A stretch of DNA of 64,000 nucleotides, taken from assembly GCA_037447655.1 (NCBI GenBank), contig JBBHKE010001155.1, positions 232,909 to 296,908 on the forward strand, in the 5' to 3' direction. Of this stretch, positions 33,113 through 41,608 are shown one piece after another; the stretch's first letter is position 1; each line of letters starts with the position of its first letter. This DNA is from Zygnema cylindricum (taxonomy: Eukaryota; Streptophyta; Zygnematophyceae; Zygnematales; Zygnemataceae). The position numbers were made by a program, and so were the translations under genes. The notes beneath the pieces were generated by a model. The model was given only the letters and a program-made list of their open reading frames with translations. It ran no database searches and was not told the origin of the DNA.

Positions 33113-34440
33113 GTGATAATGACAAATTCTGCATGGAAACGTGAAATGGAGAATGCTTTGAATGTGTTGAAGAAGCGTACTGTGAAATTGGTCAAAAGAT
33201 TTAATAATCATGTTGCCGCTGTGGATGAAACCATTTCCGAATTGAAAAGTGAATTGAAAGTTGTTAAAAAAATGGAAATGTTTCAAATGAGAAATTAGAT
33301 GAACTTATTAACTTTATTCAGACCAAGAATGCTATTAATGACCAAAAGAGTGAAAGTAGTAAAAAGAATGCCAGTTTTAGGGAGGATGATCATGATAGAC
33401 CTAAGAAGATAAAAGATATGAAATTGTGTATTAGTGAGGCACCATCGTTTGATGGTAAGAAGATTGATGAGTTGGATGCTTGGATTTTTCATATGGAGTA
33501 TTATTTGGAATCTAGAAATTGTGATTGTGATGATTACACTTCTTTTGTTGTTAGCTATTTCAAAGGCGATGCTCAGATTTGGTATTACACCCAGAGAAAG
33601 TCTAAATTGATTCCCGATAATGCTAATTGGGAAACTTTTAAAACCGCGATCAAATCGCGATTCTTGTCTGTCACTTTTAAATATTGAATGGAAAAAAAGT
33701 GGCTGAACTTTAAGCAGACTGGATCTGTGAAGGATTATATTGTGGAATTTGACTCATCTAGCATTCACGTCATAAGTTTAACTGATGAAATAGCTAAGTT
33801 GCATTTTTTAAATTATCTAAACCCTATACTGAAATCAGAATTTAAACATCAAAAATTTAATAATTTGAAAGAATTACAAGACAAGGCATTGGAATTAGAG
33901 GATCAGTTGGGGTATAATCCGGAAACTAGATCACTTAGGGGTAATTTGAATGAAGTATCAGAGTGGGATGAGGGGGAATTTGTGGATGAGGGTCTGAATG
34001 CTGGTCTGGTGAATACGCAAAAAAATTTCAGTGGAAATCAGAAGGGTGGACAGAGTGTTAATGCAGGAAACAAATTTAACAATAGAGAGGGATACATTAA
34101 GAGTCCTAAACCAAGCATTACTGCTCAGAAGCCTAACCATACTATCCCCACATGCACTATTTGTCAGAAAAAGGGTCATTAAGCATTTGAGTGTGCACAA
34201 CTGAAAAAGATTAACTGTTATAACTGTGGAGAGGAGGGACATTTTTGTAAAGAGTGCACAAAACCCAAAAATGAAGTCACTTGTTTCAAATGCGGAGGTC
34301 CAGATCATTACGCTAAAGACTGTACAGATAAAGGTTCTCTCAAAACAGTCGATGTAAATGAATGTCTCCAAAAGGATATTGTATTATATGTAGCTGAGCA
34401 CGAAACCTAGGAGGTAGGAAACAGAAAAGACTAACTGAAA
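33113..34440 (+). pseudogene. Gypsy-C gag with three zinc knuckles (interrupted)
   Basis: Frames: 33113-33298 (basic N-terminus with a predicted helical KSELKVVKKMEMF-like stretch), then 33418-34182 across a stop near 33685. The central part is retrotransposon gag (APSFDGKKIDELDAWIFHMEYYL, WETFKTAIKSRF, LNFKQTGSVKDYIVEFD). Near the end are three CCHC knuckles in a row: CTICQKKGH-AFEC (34153-34194, broken by a TAA), CYNCGEEGHFCKEC (34216-34257) and CFKCGGPDHYAKDC (34282-34323). Three knuckles is more than the usual one in plant Ty3/gypsy Gag. It would bind genomic RNA. Confidence 0.88.
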
Positions 34441-37400
34441 GTCCTCAGTTGAGTCAACCGGATCTAGAAGTTAAAAAGTTAACTCTGGAGGGCAAATTAA
34501 TGAATGGAAAAGTTAGGATAGCTGAATTTATTATGATTCTCACTACACTGCATAGTTTAAATAATCCTTCTGATGAAATTCTCAACAACTGACCTATGTT
34601 AGGACAGTTAAGTAATGATGACACCAGACACAGTTTGATTAGATTCGAGTCATTAGTGGAAAGAAAACCGTTGAGAGTAATGGTTTATTCAGGTGCCACA
34701 CATAATTTTATTTCACATAGATTTGTAGAGGAAAATAAAATTCCTACTGTCATAAGGGAAAAGCCTTTACATGTTCAAGTGGCAAATGGTAATAAGTCCA
34801 CATTAGATTAGAAACTGACACGATAGAAGTTGATATCCAAGGTCATAAAATGAAAGTTGTGTGTGAAATAATAAATTTGGGAAGTGAAGAACAAATTATG
34901 GGAAAGCCTTGAATAACTGAACAGAATCCTCAAATTAATTGGGAAATCAACATCTTGAAAGTGAAGTCTGAAGACGATTGGAAGGTTTTGCAAGCATTAT
35001 CTCCTAAGAAATTGCATAGGAATCATATAAATAACATAATCAGATTGGGAGTGGGAGGTTTGATATCTGCTAAACAATTTAAAAATCACTTAAAAGATAA
35101 AACAAATCATGTTTTCTTGTTATTGGTAACTGAGGAAGTTACTGATGAAAGGGGGGGAGAAAACACTAACATTGATGTCATCCCTAAATCAGACACCACT
35201 AAAACTTTCGAAAAACAAAAATCTGATTTTGTAATTGGCATTAATACATCTGATGTTGCTGTTAAAGATTTGATTTTTGAATTTCAAGATGTTTTTCCAA
35301 GTGATTCACCCTCAAGAAGGCCACCTTCCGGAGATGTGGAACATGTTATTAACCTTGAACCTGGATGCAACCCTCATGTCACAAGTATTTATAAACACAG
35401 TTTTTTTAAGCAGGAGGAATTAAAGAAACACATCAAGGAACTCTTAGAGAAAAGACATATTCAGCCCAGCAAATTAGCGTACAGAGCACCAGTTCTCTTC
35501 GTCAAAAAGAAGGACGGAACGTAGAGAATGTGTGTCGATTATCGTAGTCTGAACAAGATTACGGTGAAGGATAAGTATCCGTTACCTTTAATTTCTGAAT
35601 TGATAGATCATTTAAAAGGTGCCAAAGTATTTTCGTTGATTGATGTGCGTAGTGGCTTTAATCAGGTGCCAATTAGAATTAAAGATGTTGATAAAACTGA
35701 TTTTAGGACTAGGGTGGGTCATTTCGAATGGATAGTGATGTTATTCGGCTTAACAAATGCATTGCCTACTTACCAAAGATTAATGAAAAAAACCTTTTCA
35801 GATTACATAAATGAGTTTGTCCAAGTGTTTATAGATGATATTTTAGTTTACAGTGAATCTAAAGAAAAACATTTAATTCATTTAATAAGAATGTTGGAAA
35901 GGTTAAGAGAAAGAAAATTATATGGAAAATTGTCAAAATCCAGCTTTCTTAAAAATGGACAATTATTTTTGGGACACATAGTTAATGGGGAAGGTGTTAA
36001 AACACATCTATCCAAAATTTTAGCAATCCAAAATTGGAAACAACCTACTAATGTCACAGAAGTTAGATCGTTTCTGGAATTGGCCACTTATTACAGGAAA
36101 TTTATTAGGAACTTCAGTATGATCGCCGCACCTTTGACGGATTTACTTCGGGAGAAACATACGTTTGTGTGGGGAGGTGATCAGAAGGGAGCATTCGAGG
36201 AACTAAAAGGGAAGTTGACCTTTGCCCCTACACTGGTGTATCCTGACCTTGCTGGGGAATTTGAAGTTCTGATCACTATAGATGCATCTAATAAAGGTCT
36301 AGGTGCAGTCATAAATCAAAAAGTCGGCAAACACTTTTATCCTATTGCTTTTGAGTCCAAAAAATTCAATGATGTTGAAAAGAACTATACAGCACAAGAA
36401 AAGGAATTACTTGCAATTGTACATGCATTGGTGAAATAGCGTTGTTATTTGCATAATAAACAATTTACAGTTCACTGTGATAATAAAGCACTCTTATTTA
36501 CAGAGATTAAGTGATGCACAGATTATGACTGACAGACAGGTTAGGTGGATGGAGAAATTAGCATATTTCAAATTTAATATCAAACATATTCCTGGGAAGA
36601 CAAATGTATTCGCAGATCCTTTAAGTAGATGTTTTGAAATAAGTGTTATGGTTCAAGATGAATTGTTTTTAGATACTGTTAGAAATGGTTATGATAAAAA
36701 TCTTTAATTTGTTGTGATTTGCAAGAATATTCCAGGAGGGAATTCTGACCCATTGAATGAAAGGCATGTCAAAAAATTTAGACTAGAGGATGGTTTACTG
36801 TATTTGCAAATTGGGGGTAGATTATGCATTCCTGAAGTGGGAGACCTTAGAAAACAAATTTTATGGGAAGCTCATGAGCATTTAGGACATCTAAGTCGAG
36901 ATACAACTCTTAGTCGATTGCAAAGTAGATTGTTTTAGCCTGGGATGGCAAAGGAGGTGTCAAAACACGTGGAAAGTTGTGTCCCTTGCCAACAGAGTAA
37001 ACTTAGTACCCAAAAACCTAAAGGTCTCTTAAAACCTTTCGATATCCCCGAAAGACCGTGGGAATCTGTCAGTATGGATTTTATAGTCAAGTTGCCTGCA
37101 ACATCTAAAAAAAATGACAGTATCATGGTCGTAGTCGATAGGTTCTCTAAAATGGCAATCTTCATCCCTTGCAAAACCACTCATTCAGTTGTAGATTTAG
37201 CAAAGTTATATTTTGACAATGTGGTTAGACATCATGGAGTCCCTCTATCTATAGTCAGTGATAGAGATTCTAAATTTACGTCTGCTTTTTGGAAAGAATT
37301 AAACAAAATTTAGGCTCTGAATTGAAAATGAGTACCGCTTATCATCTTCACACAGATGGACAGACAGAAAGGATGAACCGTACACTAGAGGAAATGCTTA

Positions 37401-38132
37401 GGACTGTTTGCTAGTGGAATTCAGAACACATGCGAATCTAAACTGCAATTAATGGAATTTGCATACAATTCATGTAAACATGCTAGTACAGGATTCTCAC
37501 CATTTAAAGTTGCATACGAATACCAACCTAGAGAAGCATTAGACTTAATAACAGGGGTCACTCAAGAGAATAGAGTCTCTAGAACAGAGTTTTGGGAATA
37601 CGTTCAAACAGTTTGGAAAACTGTCGATGATGCATTAGTGGAGGCACAAAGGAGGCAAGAATTGAATGCTAACCGCAAACAGAGTGATTGTGTGTTACGC
37701 ACAGGTGACAAGGTTTGGCTTTCTACAACTCATTACACGTGCAAGATCGAGGGACAATCGGATCCTACGGGGAAATTTGCTCCTAAGTACATTGGACCAT
37801 TTACTATAATCGAGATGATATCCTCAGTTGCTGCCAAATTGGACTTTCCGCCTTCAACAAAAATTCATCTAGTGATACACATCAGCTAATTGAAACGAGG
37901 GAATCTTCGACCAACTGAAGGAGAATTGGAATTGGATCCCTCAATAATTATAGAACCTGAAGTCCACAGATGGGTAATAGTTTGGGTTGGTCAACGGTTC
38001 ATGGTCGGCGATACTATATTCTGGCAACTGCACTTTCTTGGAAGTCCTAAGGATGAGTTGACTTTAGAAGATAAAAATTCTGAGTTTTCAACAATGTATT
38101 GGAGGGATAATAATATAGAAGTCCTGTCTTGA
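34441..38132 (+). pseudogene. Gypsy-C pol: protease, reverse transcriptase, RNase H, integrase, chromodomain-like tail
   Basis: Protease block at 34596-34811 reads VMVYSGATHNFIS: the catalytic Asp of DSGA is Tyr, while Gypsy-D keeps Asp. Reverse transcriptase (about 35400-36130): [26 protein letters not shown] and catalytic FIDDILVYS intact. RNase H (about 36220-36600): TIDASNKGLGAV, EKELLAIVHAL, TVHCDNKALL. Integrase (about 36830-37600): HHCC finger ending CVPCQQSK, SMDFIVKLP, IVSDRDSKFTS and DGQTERMNRTLEEM, so the DDE triad is present. The C-terminus (37890-38132) ends in a WVGQRFMVGD...FLGSP.DELTLED segment resembling a degenerate chromodomain. Stops near 34809, 35523, 36437, 36705, 36936, 37311 and others. 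Confidence 0.9.
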
Positions 38133-38163
38133 GAATTAAAGGTGTTTTAACTAAAGTTAATTA

Positions 38164-38180
38164 AAAATAAGGAGGGGATG
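38164..38180 (+). other. Polypurine tract of Gypsy-C
   Basis: AAATAAGGAGGGGATGA directly upstream of the 3' LTR; Gypsy-D has a similar AAAGAGGGGATGG. Confidence 0.85.
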
Positions 38181-38181
38181 A

Positions 38182-39153
38182 TGTAACAGTAATTGCGGAT
38201 CGAACTTGTTTATAAAAGGGTATTTAGGTGTTATGATTATAGAGTATTAAATTTGGTAGACGTCCGCGAAAGAATCACGCTATTTGGAGTTATATTAAAA
38301 AAAGTTATAGCGATGGGTGTATTTAGGTGACAGCGTGGGGTCTACATAACAAGTGGGTATCATTGAAACGGGTTAAGGGTCAAATTAGTACCGAAATTAC
38401 GCGTGTACGTTTCATAAAGTTCTAATGAAACGTTTAGTATGCACAGTGGTTCGTTTCGTACAAATTTTAGTACAAAAGGTCACTTTCACTTAAGGGAATT
38501 TCGTAAGAAGTTTCGCGTGCGAAATTTGTTACGCACGATTGTGCGAAGTCGCGTTTCGTTTGGCGCGCACTTTTGCACGTAAATGTTACGTAGTGAAACG
38601 TAATGTTTGATTGGTTAGTAAATTGCTAAGTATTTAGTAAGAGATTTCGCACGTTTTTGCATTGTGGTCAGTCTGAGTCTTTGCTGATCAATGATTGGCC
38701 TAGGTAAAATCCTGTTAAAACGGAGCGTTGACTCTGGCCAGGCTAGTCGAAAGCGATGATGGATAAATGTTGAAGTGTAAGAGGAGAGTAGACATATTTT
38801 CCTTTGGAAAAGTTTGGGGAATTTTCGGCTGATCTTGGTCCTGAGCGTTTAATACCAAATTGGAGAAAAGGCATTTTTGCATTGAAATCTCTTACTAACT
38901 AAATAGTGTTTTAGTAGTTAAGAGATAGAATTATTAAGAGTGGAGAGTAGTGGAAAACACTTTAACAAGAAGGGTTGAGCCACGAGGGCAAGAGACCAAG
39001 CTAATGTTATGTGGACAGAAGCTTCTTCTAATTTAAAGTTTATCCTTATGTGAGTGTGGTCCAATGTGGATGTGTATTTTCCAATGTGTGGAATGTGTGG
39101 TTGGGATTGTTTATAGTAATGGGATTTTTTGAGAGGTAGGAGATCCTAATACA
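38182..39153 (+). repeat. 3' LTR of Gypsy-C
   Basis: TGTAACAG...CCTAATACA, followed by GTACA. It keeps the same CpG-rich and TTTGGCGCGC blocks as the 5' copy (near 38500-38575). Differences from the 5' LTR are single substitutions and short indels. Confidence 0.95.
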
Positions 39154-39229
39154 GTACATGTGTAGAGTATTGAATGTATTAATCAATCTATCTTAGATGA
39201 TTAATCTTGGAGTAAGAGATTGTTTAAAG

Positions 39230-39590
39230 AAGAGAGAGAAGAGAGAGAAGAGAGAGAAGAGTGGGAAAGTACAGAAAGACGAAAATAAAATCAAGAAAAA
39301 GGAAAACCATATCAAAAAATCCGTAAAATAGGGAGGGAGGGAGGGAGGGAGGGAGTGAGGGAGGGAGGGAGGGAGGGGAGGGGAGGGGAGGGAGAGAGGG
39401 AGGAAGGGAGGAAGGGAGAGAGGGGATGGGAGGGGAGGGGAGGGGAGGGGAGTGGAGGGGAGGGGAGGGAGGGAGGGGAGGGAGGGAGGGGAGAGAAGGG
39501 AGGAAGGGAGGGAGGAGAGGGAAGGGAAAGGAGGGAAGAAGGGGAGGGAAAGGAAAGGAGGGAGGGTGGGGAAGGCGGAGGTACGCGTCG
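39230..39590. repeat. Purine-rich GGGAGG tract with G-quadruplex potential
   Basis: Begins as GAGAGAAGAGAGA inside the Copia-B2 LTR end. From about 39331 it becomes GGGAGGGAGGGAGGG and GGGGAGGGG runs, satisfying a simple four-G-run quadruplex pattern many times. Apparent long frames here are artefacts. Confidence 0.85.
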
Positions 39591-39957
39591 TGCATGTAAC
39601 TACTAGATTCTGACTAATTGTGACTAACCAATGTATGTATTTGCGCGTTTCGATCCTGGCAAATAGCGGTCAAAGAATCTACAGTTCATTGAATAAAAAC
39701 CCTTCCTATCTACGTTTGAATCCGTGAACCTCTTAAGGGTTTACGAGTCGCCGCCGACAATCATTGTACCTAAAATTTCGTGATAATCCGCGAACGTCGC
39801 GTGAGGCTAAACGTGCGACGAATATTTATGCACGCGAACGTCGGACGCGCAAATGTTGACTTTCTCAACCAAACGCGGGATTTCCAGCAGCTATTCCATT
39901 ATTGATTTATTTCATTCACTTATATGGAGTGAATATAGTATGAATAGAAAGTAGGTC
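39591..39957. other. Intergenic DNA with a CpG-rich patch
   Basis: No gene seen. A CpG-rich stretch (about 39770-39855: AATTTCGTGATAATCCGCGA, CGTGCGACGAATAT, CACGCGAACGTCGG) resembles the CpG words of the LTRs, suggesting an LTR relic. Confidence 0.5.
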
Positions 39958-39965
39958 CTTTCTAG

Positions 39966-40389
39966 TAGTGTTGGGTATCGGGTAAATTCATATAGCGATA
40001 ATTTTGATATTCGATATATCGAATATCGATCGAGCAGATTCCTCGATATATCGTATCGGGACCAACATAAATTATCACGATATATATCGCAAAAAATGGG
40101 TGTCCGTATAGTCCTAGTACGGAAAATCGTACGGATACCCCCCCCCCCCCCCCCCCCCCCCCACCGAGCGCGTGCCGGAGGTGGGGGGGGGGGGGGGGAT
40201 GTTTGAAAAAAAAAATTGAAAATAAAAATCATTTTTTTTTTATTGCCTCGATATATCGGCGATACGATATATCGGCGATATATCGCGATGATTTGGTTTT
40301 CGATATATCAAAGCGATATATCGATTATCGGGTACCTGAAATTCGATATATATCGAATATCGGCAAAAGGTCCTCGATACCCAACACTA
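39966..40389. mobile_element. hAT-type MITE (non-autonomous DNA transposon)
   Basis: 424 bp with perfect 15-bp terminal inverted repeats TAGTGTTGGGTATCG / CGATACCCAACACTA, flanked by the perfect 8-bp duplication CTTTCTAG (39958-39965 and 40390-40397). An 8-bp duplication and TAGTG termini fit the hAT superfamily. The interior is full of ATATCGATAT-like palindromic words that can fold back on each other, and has a poly-C run (about 40140-40162) and a poly-G run (about 40183-40198) facing each other around a 20-base spacer. There is no transposase, so it depends on an element elsewhere. Confidence 0.92.
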
Positions 40390-40545
40390 CTTTCTAGGAT
40401 AATTTTGGCACTTATTGTACAAATCAAGGTCTGTATTTTAACATAAAGTTTTTTGATTTTTAACTCTTTCTTTTAACTATTTTTTTTTTTTAGACTTTGA
40501 CAAATGCTTCCAGAATAGTTATTTCCTTCGATTGCATCTCCACTT

Positions 40546-41593
40546 TGTAGAAATTAATGGTTTTTAAGTATTTTCTAGGTCTGAATAGAAATAAAGAAGC
40601 CGAGGCAGTCTACCTCTAACTTCTCTCTCCATCTCTCAAACTTGTCGCAGTCACTGAGAAATTGGAGAGGAAGCTAGAGCCATGGCTACCTAGGCTATCC
40701 TCAGGTTTACGGGAAATTTATATTAAACTAGGAATTAATTACTAAAAGATATGTGCCGGCGACAGGATTTGATCCTGGTACCTGCCGGCCGTCACAGGGT
40801 AGATAGCCGGTAGCCTTAGCCGTTAAGTCTAGAAGTAGTCTTACATAGTATATAGTACGATAATGATTTAAATATGTACACGTAGGATAAATCATTTAAC
40901 TATAACTGTTAACGGGATACATAGATATGGTAGTGTAAAAGTACGAATTGCGGTACGGATAAGAAATCAATACCGCGCATTGATTTCGTAAGCGAAACAA
41001 ATACCGCGCATGTATTTATTACGGCTACGATCAAATGCGAGTTTAATCGGACGGCCGGAATTAGCGCCGAGATCGCGGAAGGAGAATTCGGCGGTTTGTG
41101 GGCATCGCCACATCGGATGACACGTGGCGATGAAACATTGGAGCGCGGCATCTCCGAGGATTAAAAGAGCAAATTCGGATATTCCACGTGTGGACATTTA
41201 GGCCATGTCGTACAATGTCGGTACATAAAGTACATCGGCACCTGTACTTTTGCGTACGGGACTGTAATCTGATTGGTTCCGTACATCAGTAGATAGAGTC
41301 TGTGAGAGAGATAGGACTTAGAAAAATTAGAAGATAAGACCCTCTCTCCCAGAGAGCTTATGTACAAAAGGTCAACTTTGACCCTCTATAACTTACTGCT
41401 CAGGGGAGCAAATTCAGAGATTCTTTTTGCTATCGAATCAGGGGAGTCTTGCCTTCACAGGGGTGAAGGTGGTCTGAGTTTTTGTCTGCCAGGGTGGCAG
41501 TTATTTTTGCTTAAACACAAAGGGGTCAGGATTATCCTAGAGGCTTCTTGGAAGCTGTCCACTCTGAGGACTTATGGAGGTCTCAGAGTTTCA
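40546..41593 (+). repeat. 5' LTR of Copia-A3
   Basis: TGTAGAAATT...GAGTTTCA, 1048 bp. It contains the antisense tRNA-like module (40754-40832), G-boxes ACACGTGGC near 41120 and CCACGTGTGG near 41182, and a frame (41360-41614) that overlaps the Gag start out of phase. Confidence 0.93.
40754..40832 (-). other. tRNA-like module in the Copia-A LTR (antisense)
   Basis: On the minus strand the order is: an A-box/D-arm-like segment (CTTAACGGCTAAGGCTACC), a spacer, then GGTACCAGGATCAAATCCTG, in which CAGGATCAAATCCTG (40763-40777) is two changes from the tRNA T-arm CAGGTTCGAATCCTG. The same order recurs in the A1, A2 and A' LTRs with different mutations. I do not call it a tRNA gene: no acceptor stem or clear anticodon arm was established. 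Confidence 0.45.
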
Positions 41594-41608
41594 GGTTATG
41601 GGCCCACC
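41594..41608 (+). other. Primer-binding site of Copia-A3 (perfect half tRNAi-Met match)
   Basis: GGTTATGGGCCCACC begins at the first base after the LTR and is a perfect 15-nt complement of GGTGGGCCCATAACC, the anticodon arm of plant initiator tRNA-Met as I know that sequence. Its ATG, the complement of the CAU anticodon, is in frame with Gag. Confidence 0.88.

Larger units (their letters stand above)
31367..39153 (+). mobile_element. Gypsy-C, full-length Ty3/gypsy LTR retrotransposon (dead)
   Basis: 5' LTR 31367-32332, 3' LTR 38182-39153, target duplication GTACA on both sides (31362-31366 and 39154-39158). Primer-binding site, gag, protease, reverse transcriptase, RNase H, integrase and polypurine tract are all present in gypsy order. 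Integrase downstream of RNase H separates it from copia. At least eight in-frame stops plus a mutated protease make it inactive. It inserted into the 3' LTR of Copia-B2 and so is younger than B2. The related Gypsy-D is at 44527-53866. Confidence 0.95.
29630..39259 (+). mobile_element. Copia-B2, truncated copia element interrupted by Gypsy-C
   Basis: Parts in order: distal 5' LTR (29630-30016), primer-binding site, gag (30059-31092), then directly the middle of the 3' LTR (31093-31366), then after Gypsy-C the rest of that LTR (39159 to about 39259), which runs into a purine tract. All of protease, integrase, reverse transcriptase and the start of the 3' LTR are deleted. The junction lies in a CGGAACGAAA/CGGACGAAA microhomology. 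It is related to Copia-B1 across gag and LTR. Confidence 0.85.

Noticed and set aside
40140-40198. Facing poly-C and poly-G runs as a biological palindrome
   Set aside because: Partly discounted: homopolymer lengths of this kind are error-prone in assembly, so only their presence, not their exact length, is used.
40754-40832. Possible functional tRNA gene
   Set aside because: Only the D-arm-like and T-arm-like parts are visible; no acceptor stem or credible anticodon arm was found, and every copy carries different mutations. Reported as tRNA-like only.
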